64,000 nt of DNA from positions 62,001 through 126,000 of the forward strand of contig JAHFCO010000001.1 of assembly GCA_023249475.1 (NCBI GenBank), in the 5' to 3' direction. The translations under genes were made by a program, and so were the position numbers. This document shows positions 52,272 through 61,127 of this stretch, one piece after another (within the stretch, counting starts at the first letter, position 1; each line of letters begins with the position of its first letter). The DNA is from Bacillota bacterium. GTDB taxonomy: Bacteria > Bacillota_I > Bacilli_A > Erysipelotrichales > Erysipelotrichaceae. The notes under the pieces were generated by a model. It had not been told where the DNA came from. It ran no database searches and saw only the letters and a program-made list of their open reading frames with translations.

Positions 52272-53336
52272 CTAGAGGAACGAAACATACGGGATGTTCG
52301 GTTCGTTGGCGAACGCATCGGCGAAGCCGCGCGGATGGTGATAGGCACGTTTGGCCTTGTCATCGGGGAAGACGAATTTGCCGCCCACTTCCCAGATGAA
52401 GGGGAGGAACTTGTATTGAAGGCGATGTTTGCGCATTTCGAAAAGCACGTCGATTTCGCGCGGATCGGCCATCATATTCGTCCAAACGTCGTGGTGGAAC
52501 GGGATGATGACTTGCGTGTTGAGCGCTTCGCCCATACGCAGGATGTCGCTGGAGGTCATCTTGTCGGTCAAGCCGATCGGGTTTTCCCCGTAGGATCCCA
52601 GTGCGACGTCGATTTTGTTTTCTTTGCCGTGTTTGGCATAGTAGTTGGAATAATGGGAGTCGCCGCTATGATAGAGGTTGCCACCCGGTGTCTTGATCAG
52701 GTAGTTGACGGCGCGCAGATCCATGTCGCTCGGGCAGGTGCCCCAGAGATTGTCCACGGTCGGCGTCGTGATCAACACGGTACGGTCGAAGGAGTCCAAG
52801 ACAAGGATTTCCATGTCTTTGATTTTGACGACGTCGCCCGGTTTGACGACTTTGCAGCGATCGGCGGGAACGCCCCATTTCGTCCAGACATCGACGCAGA
52901 ATTGCGGACCGATGAAAGGGACGGAAGGATCGCAGTTTTTCAGCACGGCCGCGGCGAACGTGATGTCGATATGGTCGTTATGATAGTGGGTGGAGAGAAC
53001 GGCATCGATTTTCTTGACGCCAAACGGATCCAAAACGAACGGTGCGGCGCGCAGATTCGGTTGAAGATCGCGTCCTCCGGTCATTCTCGCCATCTGATGG
53101 GTCGGATCCATCTGTTTTACTTTTTTGGTGCGTTTTCCGTTTCCGGTCCAGAAGTCGATGGCGATGTTCGCATCGCCGGGGGTTTTGACCCAGATGCCGG
53201 TGCATCCAAGCCACCACATCGCAAACGTACCCGGTTGGACAACTTCTTCGTCGATTTCTTCGTTCAGCCATGTGCCCCATTCAGGGAATGTACTGAGCAC
53301 CCACGATTCGCGGGTGACTTCGTCGATTTTACTCAT
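52272..53336 (-). CDS. ulaG: L-ascorbate-6-phosphate lactonase
   Basis: This 354-residue metallo-beta-lactamase-fold hydrolase is UlaG, which opens L-ascorbate-6-phosphate to 3-keto-L-gulonate-6-phosphate. Diagnostic features: '[14 protein letters not shown]', the metal motif '[15 protein letters not shown]' (H-x-H-x-D-H), '[12 protein letters not shown]', '[13 protein letters not shown]'. It is the first gene of the operon and lies downstream of a complex repeat-rich promoter region (53400-53495). Confidence 0.95.
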   Translation of the reverse strand: MSKIDEVTRESWVLSTFPEWGTWLNEEIDEEVVQPGTFAMWWLGCTGIWVKTPGDANIAIDFWTGNGKRTKKVKQMDPTHQMARMTGGRDLQPNLRAAPFVLDPFGVKKIDAVLSTHYHNDHIDITFAAAVLKNCDPSVPFIGPQFCVDVWTKWGVPADRCKVVKPGDVVKIKDMEILVLDSFDRTVLITTPTVDNLWGTCPSDMDLRAVNYLIKTPGGNLYHSGDSHYSNYYAKHGKENKIDVALGSYGENPIGLTDKMTSSDILRMGEALNTQVIIPFHHDVWTNMMADPREIDVLFEMRKHRLQYKFLPFIWEVGGKFVFPDDKAKRAYHHPRGFADAFANEPNIPYVSFL

Positions 53337-53404
53337 GATCGTGTTCCTCCGTCTTGATCTACATCCATATCATAGAGCAAGAAAAAACGTAAATCAAGTA
53401 TTTA

Positions 53405-53439
53405 ATGATTTATTTGTATAATATTTATGATTTATTTGT
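53405..53439. repeat. two direct repeats upstream of ulaG, candidate regulator sites
   Basis: ATGATTTATTTGT occurs at 53405-53417 and 53427-53439, with a 22-bp period (two helical turns), just upstream of the ulaG operon. This is the spacing expected for a regulator binding the same face of DNA twice. Confidence 0.7.
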
Positions 53440-53467
53440 GAAGTTAACCCCTATCATTTACTATTCG

Positions 53468-53492
53468 TTCATTTAATTGTTCATTAAATGAA
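53468..53492. promoter_or_regulatory. 25-bp palindrome upstream of ulaG
   Basis: TTCATTTAA (53468-53476) and TTAAATGAA (53484-53492) are perfect inverted arms around 7 bp, and the nested TTCATT-A-AATGAA overlaps the right arm. Together with the direct repeats it makes a multi-site operator region, plausibly for the DeoR-family regulator of the ula genes. Confidence 0.68.
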
Positions 53493-53519
53493 TTTTGTGT
53501 AGATGGAGGGTGCAAGCAT

Positions 53520-53556
53520 AAAAAAAGAGCCGACTGGGTGGGGGATTTGTCGGCTC
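53520..53556 (-). terminator. intrinsic terminator of prfB
   Basis: Stem GAGCCGAC (53527-53534) / GTCGGCTC (53549-53556) with a long loop, followed by seven or more T on the minus strand. Confidence 0.9.
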
Positions 53557-53625
53557 CGAGGGGATTGCCCTCAATCAGATTATACACTCTCGAACGTGGG
53601 AAAGTGTAGAATAAAAACACAATTT

Positions 53626-54727
53626 TTATGCGATAAGCGAGCGTAAATAAGCATAAATCAGATCATCCAGATCGCCATCCATGACTTTCTGGACGTTGGA
53701 GTCCTTGTATTCCGTCCGATGGTCGTTGACCATGGTATAGGGGCAGAAGACGTAGGAGCGGATCTGCGATCCCCATTCGTTGGCTTTCTGCTCACCTTTG
53801 ATTTTCGCCAACTTCGCTTCGTTCTCTTCGACCATCCTCTGATAGAGTTTACTCTTCAGCATGTTCATGGCGTTCTCACGATTGTTGAGCTGGGAACGTT
53901 CGGTCTGGCAGTTGACCACGATGCCGGTCGGCTTATGGTAAAGACGGACGGCGGAGGAGACTTTATTGACGTTCTGACCGCCGGCGCCGGAGGCGTGGCG
54001 GGTTTCCAATACGATATCGTTGGGGTCGATGGTGATCTCGACTTGTTCATCGAACTGAGGCATGACATCCAGACTACAGAAGGAAGTATGGCGGCGCCCT
54101 GAAGAATCGAAGGGGGAGATGCGCACCAGACGGTGGACCCCTTTCTCCGCTTTCAGATACCCGTAGGCCATGTCGCCTTCGACCAAGAACGAAACGGACT
54201 TGATGCCGGCTTCGTCGCCTTCTTGATAGTCCAAGACCGAAACCTTCCAACCTTTACGGTCCGCCCAGCGCGTATACATGCGATAGAGCAGTTCCGCCCA
54301 ATCCTGCGATTCCGTCCCGCCGGCTCCCGGATGCAATTCCAGGATGGCGTTGTTCTTGTCATAGGGATGGCTCAGCAACAACTTGATCTCGAAATCTTCG
54401 AATTCCTTCTGTGCATCCATCACTTCGTCTTCCACCATCTTGGCCATGTCGTCGTCGAAATCCACTTTCAGCAGATCGACCGTTTCTTCCATGGAAGCAT
54501 AGCGGGTTTGGAGGCGGTGGTAACTCTCGACGATGTCCTTGTGGCCGTTCATCTCATCGATCAAGCCTTGGGCTTTCTTGCGATCATCCCAGAACCCTTC
54601 GGCCATCATCAACTCTTCAATTTCTTTTATTCTCTTTTCGCGCCCTGCCGAGTCAAAGTGAGTCACCCAACTGCTCGAGTTTATCCCTGACCTTCAGGAC
54701 GCCTTGTTTCATTTCATACAGTTCCAT
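53626..54727 (-). CDS. prfB: peptide chain release factor 2, with programmed +1 frameshift
   Basis: RF2 recognises UGA and UAA stops. Translation starts at ATG 54727 (overlapping the secA stop as TAATG), reads 24 codons to an in-frame TGA at 54655-54653, and must shift +1 at CTT-TGA-C (54658-54652) to continue in the long frame. GGGTGA, 4 nt before CTT, is a Shine-Dalgarno-like stimulator. Downstream are the anticodon-mimic '[15 protein letters not shown]' (S-P-F) and the catalytic '[19 protein letters not shown]' (GGQ). The total is about 366 residues, normal for RF2. The GTG at 54666 that opens the long frame is not a real start. Confidence 0.95.
54652..54668 (-). promoter_or_regulatory. 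RF2 programmed +1 frameshift element
   Basis: GGGTGA (54668-54663), 4-nt spacer, CTT TGA C (54658-54652). Low RF2 lets the ribosome pause at UGA, slip from CTT to TTT and resume with GAC. This is the classic autoregulatory element. Confidence 0.93.
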
Positions 54728-57072
54728 TACTTTTTCTCCTCGAATTTGATCTTCACATTCAAACAGAACGCGACGACTTCCTGCGAAATCCGCGCCAGCA
54801 TATCTTCAAACAGTTCGAACCCTTCCTGGACATACGCCTGCAACGGATTGCTTTGGGCGTAGGAGCGCAGATGGATCCCGTCACGCAGTTTACTCATGGT
54901 GTCGATGTGTTCGACCCAGGCACGGTCGACCAGCTTCAAGGTCATCGTTTTCTCGATTTCCTTCATCGGTTCTTTGATGCGTTCGATCTTCGTTTCATAA
55001 CTCGCCCATACTTTATCGATGGCCAGCGCTTCCACTTGGGGGATCGTCTTGTCGACGAGGTCTTCCTGTGAAATCCCGGCATCCTTGAATCCGATCTTTT
55101 CCAATCCGAGCAGGAAGCCTTCGATGTCGATCTTGGGTTCGCGTCCGCTCTTGTCGGTATGCGACTTCACGGTGTTGAGGACCACCCGGTCGAACATGTC
55201 TTTGACGACCGCATGCACGTCTTCGTGTTCCAGGATGAAATTGCGTTGTTGGTAGATGATTTCGCGTTGTTGCCTCAGCACGTCGTCATAATCCAAGAGC
55301 GTCTTCCGAATGTCGAAGTTGACCCCTTCGACCCGCTTCTGGGCGCTGGAGATGGACTTGGTGATCATCTTGGATTCGATGGGGACATCCCCCAATTGAT
55401 TGAATAACATGGAATAGCGCTCGCTGCCGAAACGAACCATCAGTTCATCTTCGACCGAAACATAGAAACGGGAATATCCGGGATCGCCTTGACGGCCGGA
55501 ACGTCCACGCAACTGATTGTCGATGCGGCGGCTTTCATGCCGTTCGCTTCCCAATACGGCCAATCCGCCCAATTCACGGACGCCCTGACCCAGTTTGATG
55601 TCGGTGCCGCGGCCCGCCATGTTGGTGGCGATGGTGACGGATCCGACATGACCGGCTTTCGCGATGATCTCGGCTTCACGGGCATGGTTCTTCGCATTCA
55701 AGACTTCATGACGCACCTTGCGCTGCGTCAGGAGTTTACTGACATATTCGCTGGTTTCGACCGCGATCGTACCGACCAACACGGGTTGGCCTTTCTCATG
55801 CAGTTCCATGATCTCGGTGATCAAGGCATCGAACTTCGCCTTGCGGCTCCCGAACACCGCATCCGGATAGTCCTCACGGACGACCGGCTTGTTGGTGGGG
55901 ATTTCCACGACGCGCATGTTGTAGATGGAACGGAATTCTTCTTCTTCGGTTTTCGCCGTCCCCGTCATCCCGCACAATTTCGCATAGAGACGGAAGAAGT
56001 TCTGGTAGGTGATGGTCGCCAAAGTCGACGTTTCCTGTTTGATGGGTACGTTTTCCTTCGCTTCGATCGCCTGATGCAAGCCGTCCGAATAGGCACGTCC
56101 CTGCATCAACCGTCCCGTGAATTGGTCTACGATGATGATTTCTTTGTCTTGGACGACATATTCCACATCCTTCAGCATGATGTAGTTGGCTTTCAGCGCC
56201 ATATACAGATGGTGGACGAGGTTGGTGTTGGACAAATCGTACAGGTTGTCGATGCGGAACGCTTTTTCCGCCGCATGGACACCCGATTCGGTCATCTGCA
56301 CGGTCTTCCCTTTGATGTCGATCTCATAGTCCTCGTTCTCGACCAGGTTCTTTACGAAACGGTCGGCTTGGATATAGAGGTTGGCGGTTTGTTTCTGCCC
56401 GCCCGAAATGATCAAGGGGGTTCTGGATTCATCGATCAAAATGGAGTCGACTTCGTCGATCAGCGCGACGTTGAGCGGACGTAGCACGCGGTCCTGGATC
56501 GTCGTGACCATGTTGTCGCGCAAATAGTCGAAGCCCGCTTCCGCATTGGTCGTATAGGTGATGTCGCACAAGTACGCTTCACGTTTCTGCTTCGGGGTCA
56601 TCGCCCGGACGTTCAATCCGACGCTCAAGCCAAGGAACTGGTGGATGGCACCCATCCACTTCGCATCGCGTCCGGCCAGGTATTCGTTGACCGTGACGAT
56701 ATGGACGCCCTTCCCGGTCAAGGCATTGAGGTAGACGGGCAAAACCGAAGTCAATGTTTTCCCTTCGCCGGTTTTCATTTCGGCGATGTCGCCTTGGTGA
56801 AGGACGATGCCGCCCATGACCTGGACAAAAAACGGGTACTCCCCGATCACTCTTCTTGCGGCTTCACGCGCCGTCGCGAACGCTTCCGGCAGCAACGCAT
56901 CCAGGCTCGCCCCGTCCAGGATTCTCTGTTTCAGTTCAGGGGTTTTCGCCTTCAATTGTTCATCGCTCATCGCAGCGTATGTTTGGGCCAAAGCATCGAC
57001 TTCCTTGGCTCTCTTTGTAATTTCGTCTAAGCGTTTTTTATCGACGCTAAACAACTTGTCGAGTAGGTTCAC
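54727..57072 (-). CDS. secA: preprotein translocase ATPase SecA
   Basis: A 781-residue SecA that drives proteins through SecYEG. Motifs: Walker A 'IAEMKTGEGKTLTSVLP', 'VTVNEYLAGRDAKWMG', Walker B 'VALIDEVDSILIDESRTPLIISG', 'FFRLYAKLCGMTGTAKTE', 'TIATNMAGRGTDIKLG' and 'QLRGRSGRQGDPG'. The C-terminal zinc finger of proteobacterial SecA is missing, as in several Gram-positive species. The start is GTG at 57072, 8 nt after GGAGGA; the ATG at 57126 lacks a ribosome site. Its stop overlaps the prfB start. Confidence 0.95.
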   Translation of the reverse strand: MNLLDKLFSVDKKRLDEITKRAKEVDALAQTYAAMSDEQLKAKTPELKQRILDGASLDALLPEAFATAREAARRVIGEYPFFVQVMGGIVLHQGDIAEMKTGEGKTLTSVLPVYLNALTGKGVHIVTVNEYLAGRDAKWMGAIHQFLGLSVGLNVRAMTPKQKREAYLCDITYTTNAEAGFDYLRDNMVTTIQDRVLRPLNVALIDEVDSILIDESRTPLIISGGQKQTANLYIQADRFVKNLVENEDYEIDIKGKTVQMTESGVHAAEKAFRIDNLYDLSNTNLVHHLYMALKANYIMLKDVEYVVQDKEIIIVDQFTGRLMQGRAYSDGLHQAIEAKENVPIKQETSTLATITYQNFFRLYAKLCGMTGTAKTEEEEFRSIYNMRVVEIPTNKPVVREDYPDAVFGSRKAKFDALITEIMELHEKGQPVLVGTIAVETSEYVSKLLTQRKVRHEVLNAKNHAREAEIIAKAGHVGSVTIATNMAGRGTDIKLGQGVRELGGLAVLGSERHESRRIDNQLRGRSGRQGDPGYSRFYVSVEDELMVRFGSERYSMLFNQLGDVPIESKMITKSISSAQKRVEGVNFDIRKTLLDYDDVLRQQREIIYQQRNFILEHEDVHAVVKDMFDRVVLNTVKSHTDKSGREPKIDIEGFLLGLEKIGFKDAGISQEDLVDKTIPQVEALAIDKVWASYETKIERIKEPMKEIEKTMTLKLVDRAWVEHIDTMSKLRDGIHLRSYAQSNPLQAYVQEGFELFEDMLARISQEVVAFCLNVKIKFEEKK

Positions 57073-57123
57073 TAGGATCTTCCTCCGATTCTTCTTTAGT
57101 ATTGTACCATGCCCCAAGGCAAA

Positions 57124-57152
57124 CAAAAAGGGTTGGAATCAACCAACCCTTC
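57124..57152 (-). terminator. intrinsic terminator after the cold-shock gene
   Basis: AAGGGTTGG (57128-57136) / CCAACCCTT (57143-57151) with T-tract on the minus strand. Confidence 0.88.
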
Positions 57153-57158
57153 TTGCAA

Positions 57159-57356
57159 CTAGATTTTGGTAATCTTGTGAGCTTGTAAGCCACGGTCGCC
57201 TTCGATCAGATCGAATTCGACTTCGGTGCCTTCTTCGATGGTCTTGAATCCATCCATTACCAATTGTGAGTAGTGGAAGAATACATCGCGATCGTCAGCC
57301 AACTTGATGAAGCCATAGCCTTTTTCTTTGTTAAACTTTTTTACTTTGCCTTGCAT
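57159..57356 (-). CDS. cold-shock protein (CspA family)
   Basis: This 65-residue OB-fold protein has both RNA-binding motifs, 'KGYGFIKL' (RNP1) and 'DVFFHYSQL' (RNP2), and ends 'GLQAHKITKI'. It binds single-stranded RNA/DNA and melts mRNA structure. The ATG at 57356 gives the canonical Csp length; the longer frame to 57401 adds a non-homologous leader and is the 5' untranslated region, typically regulatory in csp genes. Confidence 0.94.
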   Translation of the reverse strand: MQGKVKKFNKEKGYGFIKLADDRDVFFHYSQLVMDGFKTIEEGTEVEFDLIEGDRGLQAHKITKI

Positions 57357-57439
57357 TATAAACCTATACCTTTCTTCTGTAGTCTGTGCTACTGTGTTCA
57401 TTATACATTATGTTGGAAAAATTGCAATAATTTTACGAT

Positions 57440-58168
57440 TCAAAGGTTGAAAGCGCTTTTATCCTCCGCTTTTTTCGCCTTACCCCTCCCTTTTTCCTCA
57501 CGTTTTAGGAAATTTGGATGGATTGCGATGCATACATGTGTCAAAGAACGCGCGTTTTCACGCAATAATCCGCTACAGGCCCGCATCGAAGACCCCGTCG
57601 TGACGATGTCGTCGAAGAGAAGGATGTCTTTCCCTTCCACCAACATCGGATTCGCCAAATGCATCTCATGTTGGATTTCCCTTCGCATCGCGGCGGATCG
57701 CAGGCTCTGCTTCTCATCGGACAGTTTCTCGAGGACGTCGACCCGTACCAAGCGACTCTCCCCCAAGATCGTATGCAAGGTCATGAATCCCCGCTCTTCC
57801 CTTTTCTTCTTCGAGGAGGGGACGCAGACGATCGTCTTCCCCTTGAATTTCTTGTCGAAGGTTCTGTGGACGGGATGCAGGAAGAGTTTGCCCAAGACTT
57901 GGTCATGCGCTTCTTTGTAGCGGTGGAAAAGCGTCGACATCCTCTCGTCGAATTCATAGTAGGCGTACACCTTCATACCATCGACGTCGACCCATCGTTC
58001 GACTTTTTTCAGCGAGTTCCGACACGCTTTACAGAGCACGTCCTCCGTGAGGTAGACATCGATGAAGGTCATGCCGTGGGTCAAAGGCTTGAAGCAGAGA
58101 AGGCATCTTTGTTCGATCGAAGCAAGGTGTTCATACAATTGAGACAGCTTCGTGACGTGTATCCGCAA
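57440..58168 (-). CDS. comFC: ComF-family phosphoribosyltransferase-like competence protein
   Basis: A 242-residue ComFC protein. An N-terminal zinc finger ('QRCLLCFKPL' and 'DVLCKACRNSL', two C-x-x-C pairs) is followed by a PRTase domain ('TIVCVPSSKKKREERGF', phosphoribose loop 'ILLFDDIVTTGSSMRACSG'). The C-terminus is very basic ('KREEKGRGKAKKAEDK'). It works with the ComFA helicase in DNA uptake. The ATG at 58168 lies 88 nt inside comFA in another frame; the zinc finger at residues 22-25 shows that any alternative start cannot be much further in. Confidence 0.85.
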   Translation of the reverse strand: MRIHVTKLSQLYEHLASIEQRCLLCFKPLTHGMTFIDVYLTEDVLCKACRNSLKKVERWVDVDGMKVYAYYEFDERMSTLFHRYKEAHDQVLGKLFLHPVHRTFDKKFKGKTIVCVPSSKKKREERGFMTLHTILGESRLVRVDVLEKLSDEKQSLRSAAMRREIQHEMHLANPMLVEGKDILLFDDIVTTGSSMRACSGLLRENARSLTHVCIAIHPNFLKREEKGRGKAKKAEDKSAFNL

Positions 58169-59202
58169 AGAAACAACACCTCGCCTTTCGGGTATTTTGC
58201 ACTCCGGCCCGCCCTGCCGGCGATCTGAACTAACGACGCTTCGTTGAACACCGGATGGTGGGCCATCACCACGCAGACTTGGGCGTTCTCGAAAGTGACG
58301 CCCCGCTCAAGAACCGTCGTGCAGAGGAGAACGCCGTTCTCGTTGTTCGCGAATTCATCGATCCTTTCCTGCAGGTCTTTGCTTTTCGCGCTCACCTGCT
58401 TCCACCCGAAAAGACGTGCGATGAACTCGGCCTGACGGATCGTCGGGGCGAAAACCAGTTTCCTCCCTTTCGTCCGCATCGCCCACCGTTTCAACAGAAT
58501 GAGTTGGATAGCATACGGGGCGCAACGAATCGACGGGACGGGAAGAGGATGTCCATGGGGGCGTGCATTCACCTTCACTTCGACCATCTCTTGCTTCTTG
58601 ACCCGTCGCAACATTTTCCGATCCGGAGTGGCGGTAAGATAGATCATCCGCCCGCGGCACACCATTTTCGCAAACCCCTCCAACAACTCATCCCCGACAT
58701 AAGGGAAAGCATCGGGTTCATCGAGAATCAAAAAATCAAACTTTTGAGGAAAACGATAGAGCTGATGGGTCGTGACGACGAAGAGTTGGGCGTCGAGGAT
58801 GTTCGTGTGCCCTTCGCAGATCGCCTGGACCTTGATTCCGGGGAAGGCTTCGGCCAAGCGTTTGGCGAGTTGAAGGACGACTTGTTTACGGGCGATCGCC
58901 AATCCGATCGTTTTCGACGCTTCCAGCGTCTTCGCGATCGTTTCATAGACCAACTCCGTTTTCCCGGCTCCGCAAACGGCATTCACCAAGACATCTTTCG
59001 ATAACGATGCCTGATAGATTTCCCGTGACGCTTTCCTCTGCGTTTCGCTCAAGCGAAACGGAAGATGGATCGACACTTCCCCGGTATTCGGTTCAATATC
59101 GGCGATGTCCCCGGTGAATCCGATACATCGACGGCAAACCGTCTTTCCTTGGTAGACCGCGAAGTATCGTTTCGATCGATTCCCGCATCGCATGCATTCC
59201 AT
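58081..59202 (-). CDS. comFA: ComFA ATP-dependent DNA-uptake helicase
   Basis: This 373-residue SF2 ATPase pulls single-stranded DNA into the cell during transformation. An N-terminal four-Cys zinc finger ('MECMRCGNRSKRYF', 'GKTVCRRCIGF') precedes Walker A 'VNAVCGAGKTELVYE', the box 'FLILDEPDAFPYV' (DEPD in place of DEAD), 'MIYLTATPDRKML', and motif VI 'LVQIAGRAGRSAKYP'. The pairing with comFC is the standard late-competence operon. GGAGGGG precedes the ATG by 6-7 nt. Confidence 0.93.
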   Translation of the reverse strand: MECMRCGNRSKRYFAVYQGKTVCRRCIGFTGDIADIEPNTGEVSIHLPFRLSETQRKASREIYQASLSKDVLVNAVCGAGKTELVYETIAKTLEASKTIGLAIARKQVVLQLAKRLAEAFPGIKVQAICEGHTNILDAQLFVVTTHQLYRFPQKFDFLILDEPDAFPYVGDELLEGFAKMVCRGRMIYLTATPDRKMLRRVKKQEMVEVKVNARPHGHPLPVPSIRCAPYAIQLILLKRWAMRTKGRKLVFAPTIRQAEFIARLFGWKQVSAKSKDLQERIDEFANNENGVLLCTTVLERGVTFENAQVCVVMAHHPVFNEASLVQIAGRAGRSAKYPKGEVLFLCGYTSRSCLNCMNTLLRSNKDAFSASSL

Positions 59203-59282
59203 TTCCCCACCCCTCCCTTTTAGGGATGAATGTGGACATTCCCTGAATCTTCGCTACAATGAAGTCAGAAGAGGTGAACGAC

Positions 59283-59759
59283 ATGATTCAATTGAAGAAA
59301 GCAAGCGTGAAGGATGCGGCGGTCTTGGTCAACTTGATCCAAGAGTTGGCGGAATACGAGAAATTGGCGGAGCAGTGCGTCATCACGGAAGAGTTGATGA
59401 AGAAAGCTCTGCGAAGTCAAACCGCCCGCGGACTCATCGCATGGCAGAAAGACGTCGCGGTCGGCTATGCCATCTACTACATCACTTTTTCCACTTTCAC
59501 CGGTCTGCCGAGCCTGTACCTTGAAGATCTCTACGTGAAACCCGAGTACCGCTCCCAAGGCATCGGCACCCTGTTTTTCGTCGAACTGGCCAAGATCGCC
59601 AAGAAACGAAACTGTCAACGCATGGACTTTGTCTGTCTGACATGGAACACCCCTTCCCTAGATTACTATCGATCCTTGGGTGCCGTCGTGCTCGAGGACT
59701 GGCATTTGGTCCGGATGGAGAAAGAGGCGATTTCATCGCTTCACGAGACCATTCTTTAG
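59283..59759 (+). CDS. GNAT acetyltransferase, SSAT (diamine acetyltransferase)-like
   Basis: A 158-residue single-domain GNAT. 'LIQELAEYEKLAEQCVITEELM', 'SLYLEDLYVKPEYRSQGIGTLFFVELA' and 'FVCLTWNTPSLDYYRSLGAVVLEDW' match the spermidine/spermine N1-acetyltransferase-like subfamily. Eukaryote-type SSAT-like enzymes in bacteria acetylate polyamines, lysine-type or small amines; the substrate is not certain. The ATG at 59283 follows AAGAGGTGA; the upstream in-frame ATG at 59259 is too close to the previous transcript start. Monocistronic. Confidence 0.9.
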   Translation: MIQLKKASVKDAAVLVNLIQELAEYEKLAEQCVITEELMKKALRSQTARGLIAWQKDVAVGYAIYYITFSTFTGLPSLYLEDLYVKPEYRSQGIGTLFFVELAKIAKKRNCQRMDFVCLTWNTPSLDYYRSLGAVVLEDWHLVRMEKEAISSLHETIL

Positions 59760-59850
59760 GGTTAAACGCTAAGTTAAGGGGTATGGGTTGTAATGGGGAC
59801 GAAAAAGGACTACGATTCAAGAAGATAGACAATCAAGAAAGGAGATTCAC

Positions 59851-60390
59851 ATGGGAAAAGCCATCCAGGATCTACGGAATGAACATACGTCGATCCATCA
59901 TGTACTGAATCTCATGGATCGGATGTTGATGGATTATACGAGCCAACCTTCCGTTAAGCTACGTTACTATAATGAATTGACGACTTTCTATAAGGTGTTC
60001 GCCGATGCTTGCCACCACGGTAAGGAAGAGCGGTATCTCTTTCGTTATCTTCACTCGCTCAACGACGAGAAAATCGATGGGATTTTGGAAGAACTGAAGG
60101 GTGAACATACACAGGCGAGACTTTGGGTCGCCCAGATGGATGACGCCCTCACCGTCGAGGATCTCAACGAGTTCGCACGGTGCGCCCGGGAGTATCGCAA
60201 CCTATTGACCCTACACATCGAAAGGGAAGATCGGTTCTTCGCGCTGATCGACGGGATGATGACGGACGAAGTTCAGCGGGTGATTTTCTCCGAGTTCGAA
60301 CTTCATGAGGAAGACGTGATCGGATACGGGGTCCATGAAGAGTTGCATAAGATGATCGACCAATGGGGGGAAATCTTCAGCAGGAAGTAA
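59851..60390 (+). CDS. hemerythrin HHE cation-binding domain protein
   Basis: This 179-residue helical protein matches the hemerythrin HHE family: 'LRNEHTSIHHVLNLM', 'ADACHHGKEERYLF' (H-H-x-x-E), 'LKGEHTQARLW', 'LLTLHIEREDRFF' (H-x-x-x-E-D). The four helices with these His and Glu residues bind a di-iron centre that handles O2, NO or iron. It is often linked to protection from nitrosative or oxygen stress in anaerobes. The ribosome site is AAAGGAG, and a terminator follows the stop. Confidence 0.92.
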   Translation: MGKAIQDLRNEHTSIHHVLNLMDRMLMDYTSQPSVKLRYYNELTTFYKVFADACHHGKEERYLFRYLHSLNDEKIDGILEELKGEHTQARLWVAQMDDALTVEDLNEFARCAREYRNLLTLHIEREDRFFALIDGMMTDEVQRVIFSEFELHEEDVIGYGVHEELHKMIDQWGEIFSRK

Positions 60391-60413
60391 GAAGGGTGAT
60401 GTCCTTCTTTTTT
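60389..60413 (+). terminator. intrinsic terminator after the hemerythrin gene
   Basis: AAGAAGG / CCTTCTT (60389-60409) with TTTTT. Confidence 0.82.
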
Positions 60414-60553
60414 CAGTCAGATCATACATAAAACGGATTGTGTACACTAAAATTATATGATAGTGTTTCAATATGATATGGTTCAGGTATAGATAGTTAA
60501 ATTACGATTTGTGATTTGATGAATTCGTACTTGAAGGCAATTAAGGGGAAAAC

Positions 60554-61069
60554 ATGCGAAGAAAGTACTTAACACTATTATCATTCGTTCTAGTATTGGT
60601 TTTGGGTGGTTGTTCAAGTTCAAGTCAGATGAAGGCGTTAGAAGAAAGGGTTGCTTCGCTTGAAGCAGCGATTGAAATTTTAACGACAAAAGCTGACGAA
60701 GTGAATGTATATGGATCAGGCATCTATTATTGCCAGCCTCCCTATTATGGGATCTATAGCATTCAGTTTGTGAAGTCGGATGTAATTCGAGTTTTTGGAT
60801 ATGATGATGATGAAATATCTGTCAATCGAAACAACTATTTTGAAGTTAAATCGACTTCAAAAGGTGTATTTGAATTAACTAGAGATATTGTTTTACCTGA
60901 TACTTATGGAATATATGATTTAGCGTTTGTAGCATCAATATTTAACACTAATGATAATCTACTGAAAACTATAAAAATTTCTGATGATCATGAAAAACTT
61001 ATCTATGGCGATGATCCAGCACAGCACTTTTGTTTATTAAATACAAAATATGTTGAAACCTATGAATAA
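60554..61069 (+). CDS. small AT-rich lipoprotein with coiled coil
   Basis: A 171-residue lipoprotein. The signal peptide 'YLTLLSFVLVLVLGGC' ends in a lipobox (L-G-G-C, C20), followed by a serine linker and a short coiled coil ('QMKALEERVASLEAAIEIL'), then a beta-rich domain ('GIYSIQFVKSDVIRVFGYDDDEISV', 'GVFELTRDIVLPDTYGIYDLAFVAS'). The family is not recognised. The gene and flanks (60430-61130) are much more AT-rich than neighbours, which suggests recent acquisition. It has a weak terminator-like hairpin downstream. Confidence 0.8.
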   Translation: MRRKYLTLLSFVLVLVLGGCSSSSQMKALEERVASLEAAIEILTTKADEVNVYGSGIYYCQPPYYGIYSIQFVKSDVIRVFGYDDDEISVNRNNYFEVKSTSKGVFELTRDIVLPDTYGIYDLAFVASIFNTNDNLLKTIKISDDHEKLIYGDDPAQHFCLLNTKYVETYE

Positions 61070-61094
61070 TCGATAAAACGGATTACTATACTCG

Positions 61095-61117
61095 ACGAAG
61101 CAAATGCTGCGTTTTTA
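61095..61117 (+). terminator. probable terminator after the lipoprotein gene
   Basis: ACGAAGC / GCTGCGT with one mismatch, followed by TTTTT. Confidence 0.5.
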
Positions 61118-61127
61118 GTTGAATAAT

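Noticed and set aside
52065-53357. A 430-codon plus-strand ORF opposite ulaG and ulaC
   Set aside because: It spans two real minus-strand genes and their junction and lacks any domain.
54666-54668. GTG as start of release factor 2
   Set aside because: The upstream 24 codons, in-frame TGA and CTT-TGA-C slip site show that the gene starts at 54727.
55489-56484. A 331-codon plus-strand ORF opposite secA
   Set aside because: secA is unambiguous on the other strand; the ORF is a shadow frame.
57449-57463. GAAAGCGCTTTT as another cre site
   Set aside because: It lies inside the 3' end of comFC, away from any promoter; a chance match is likely.
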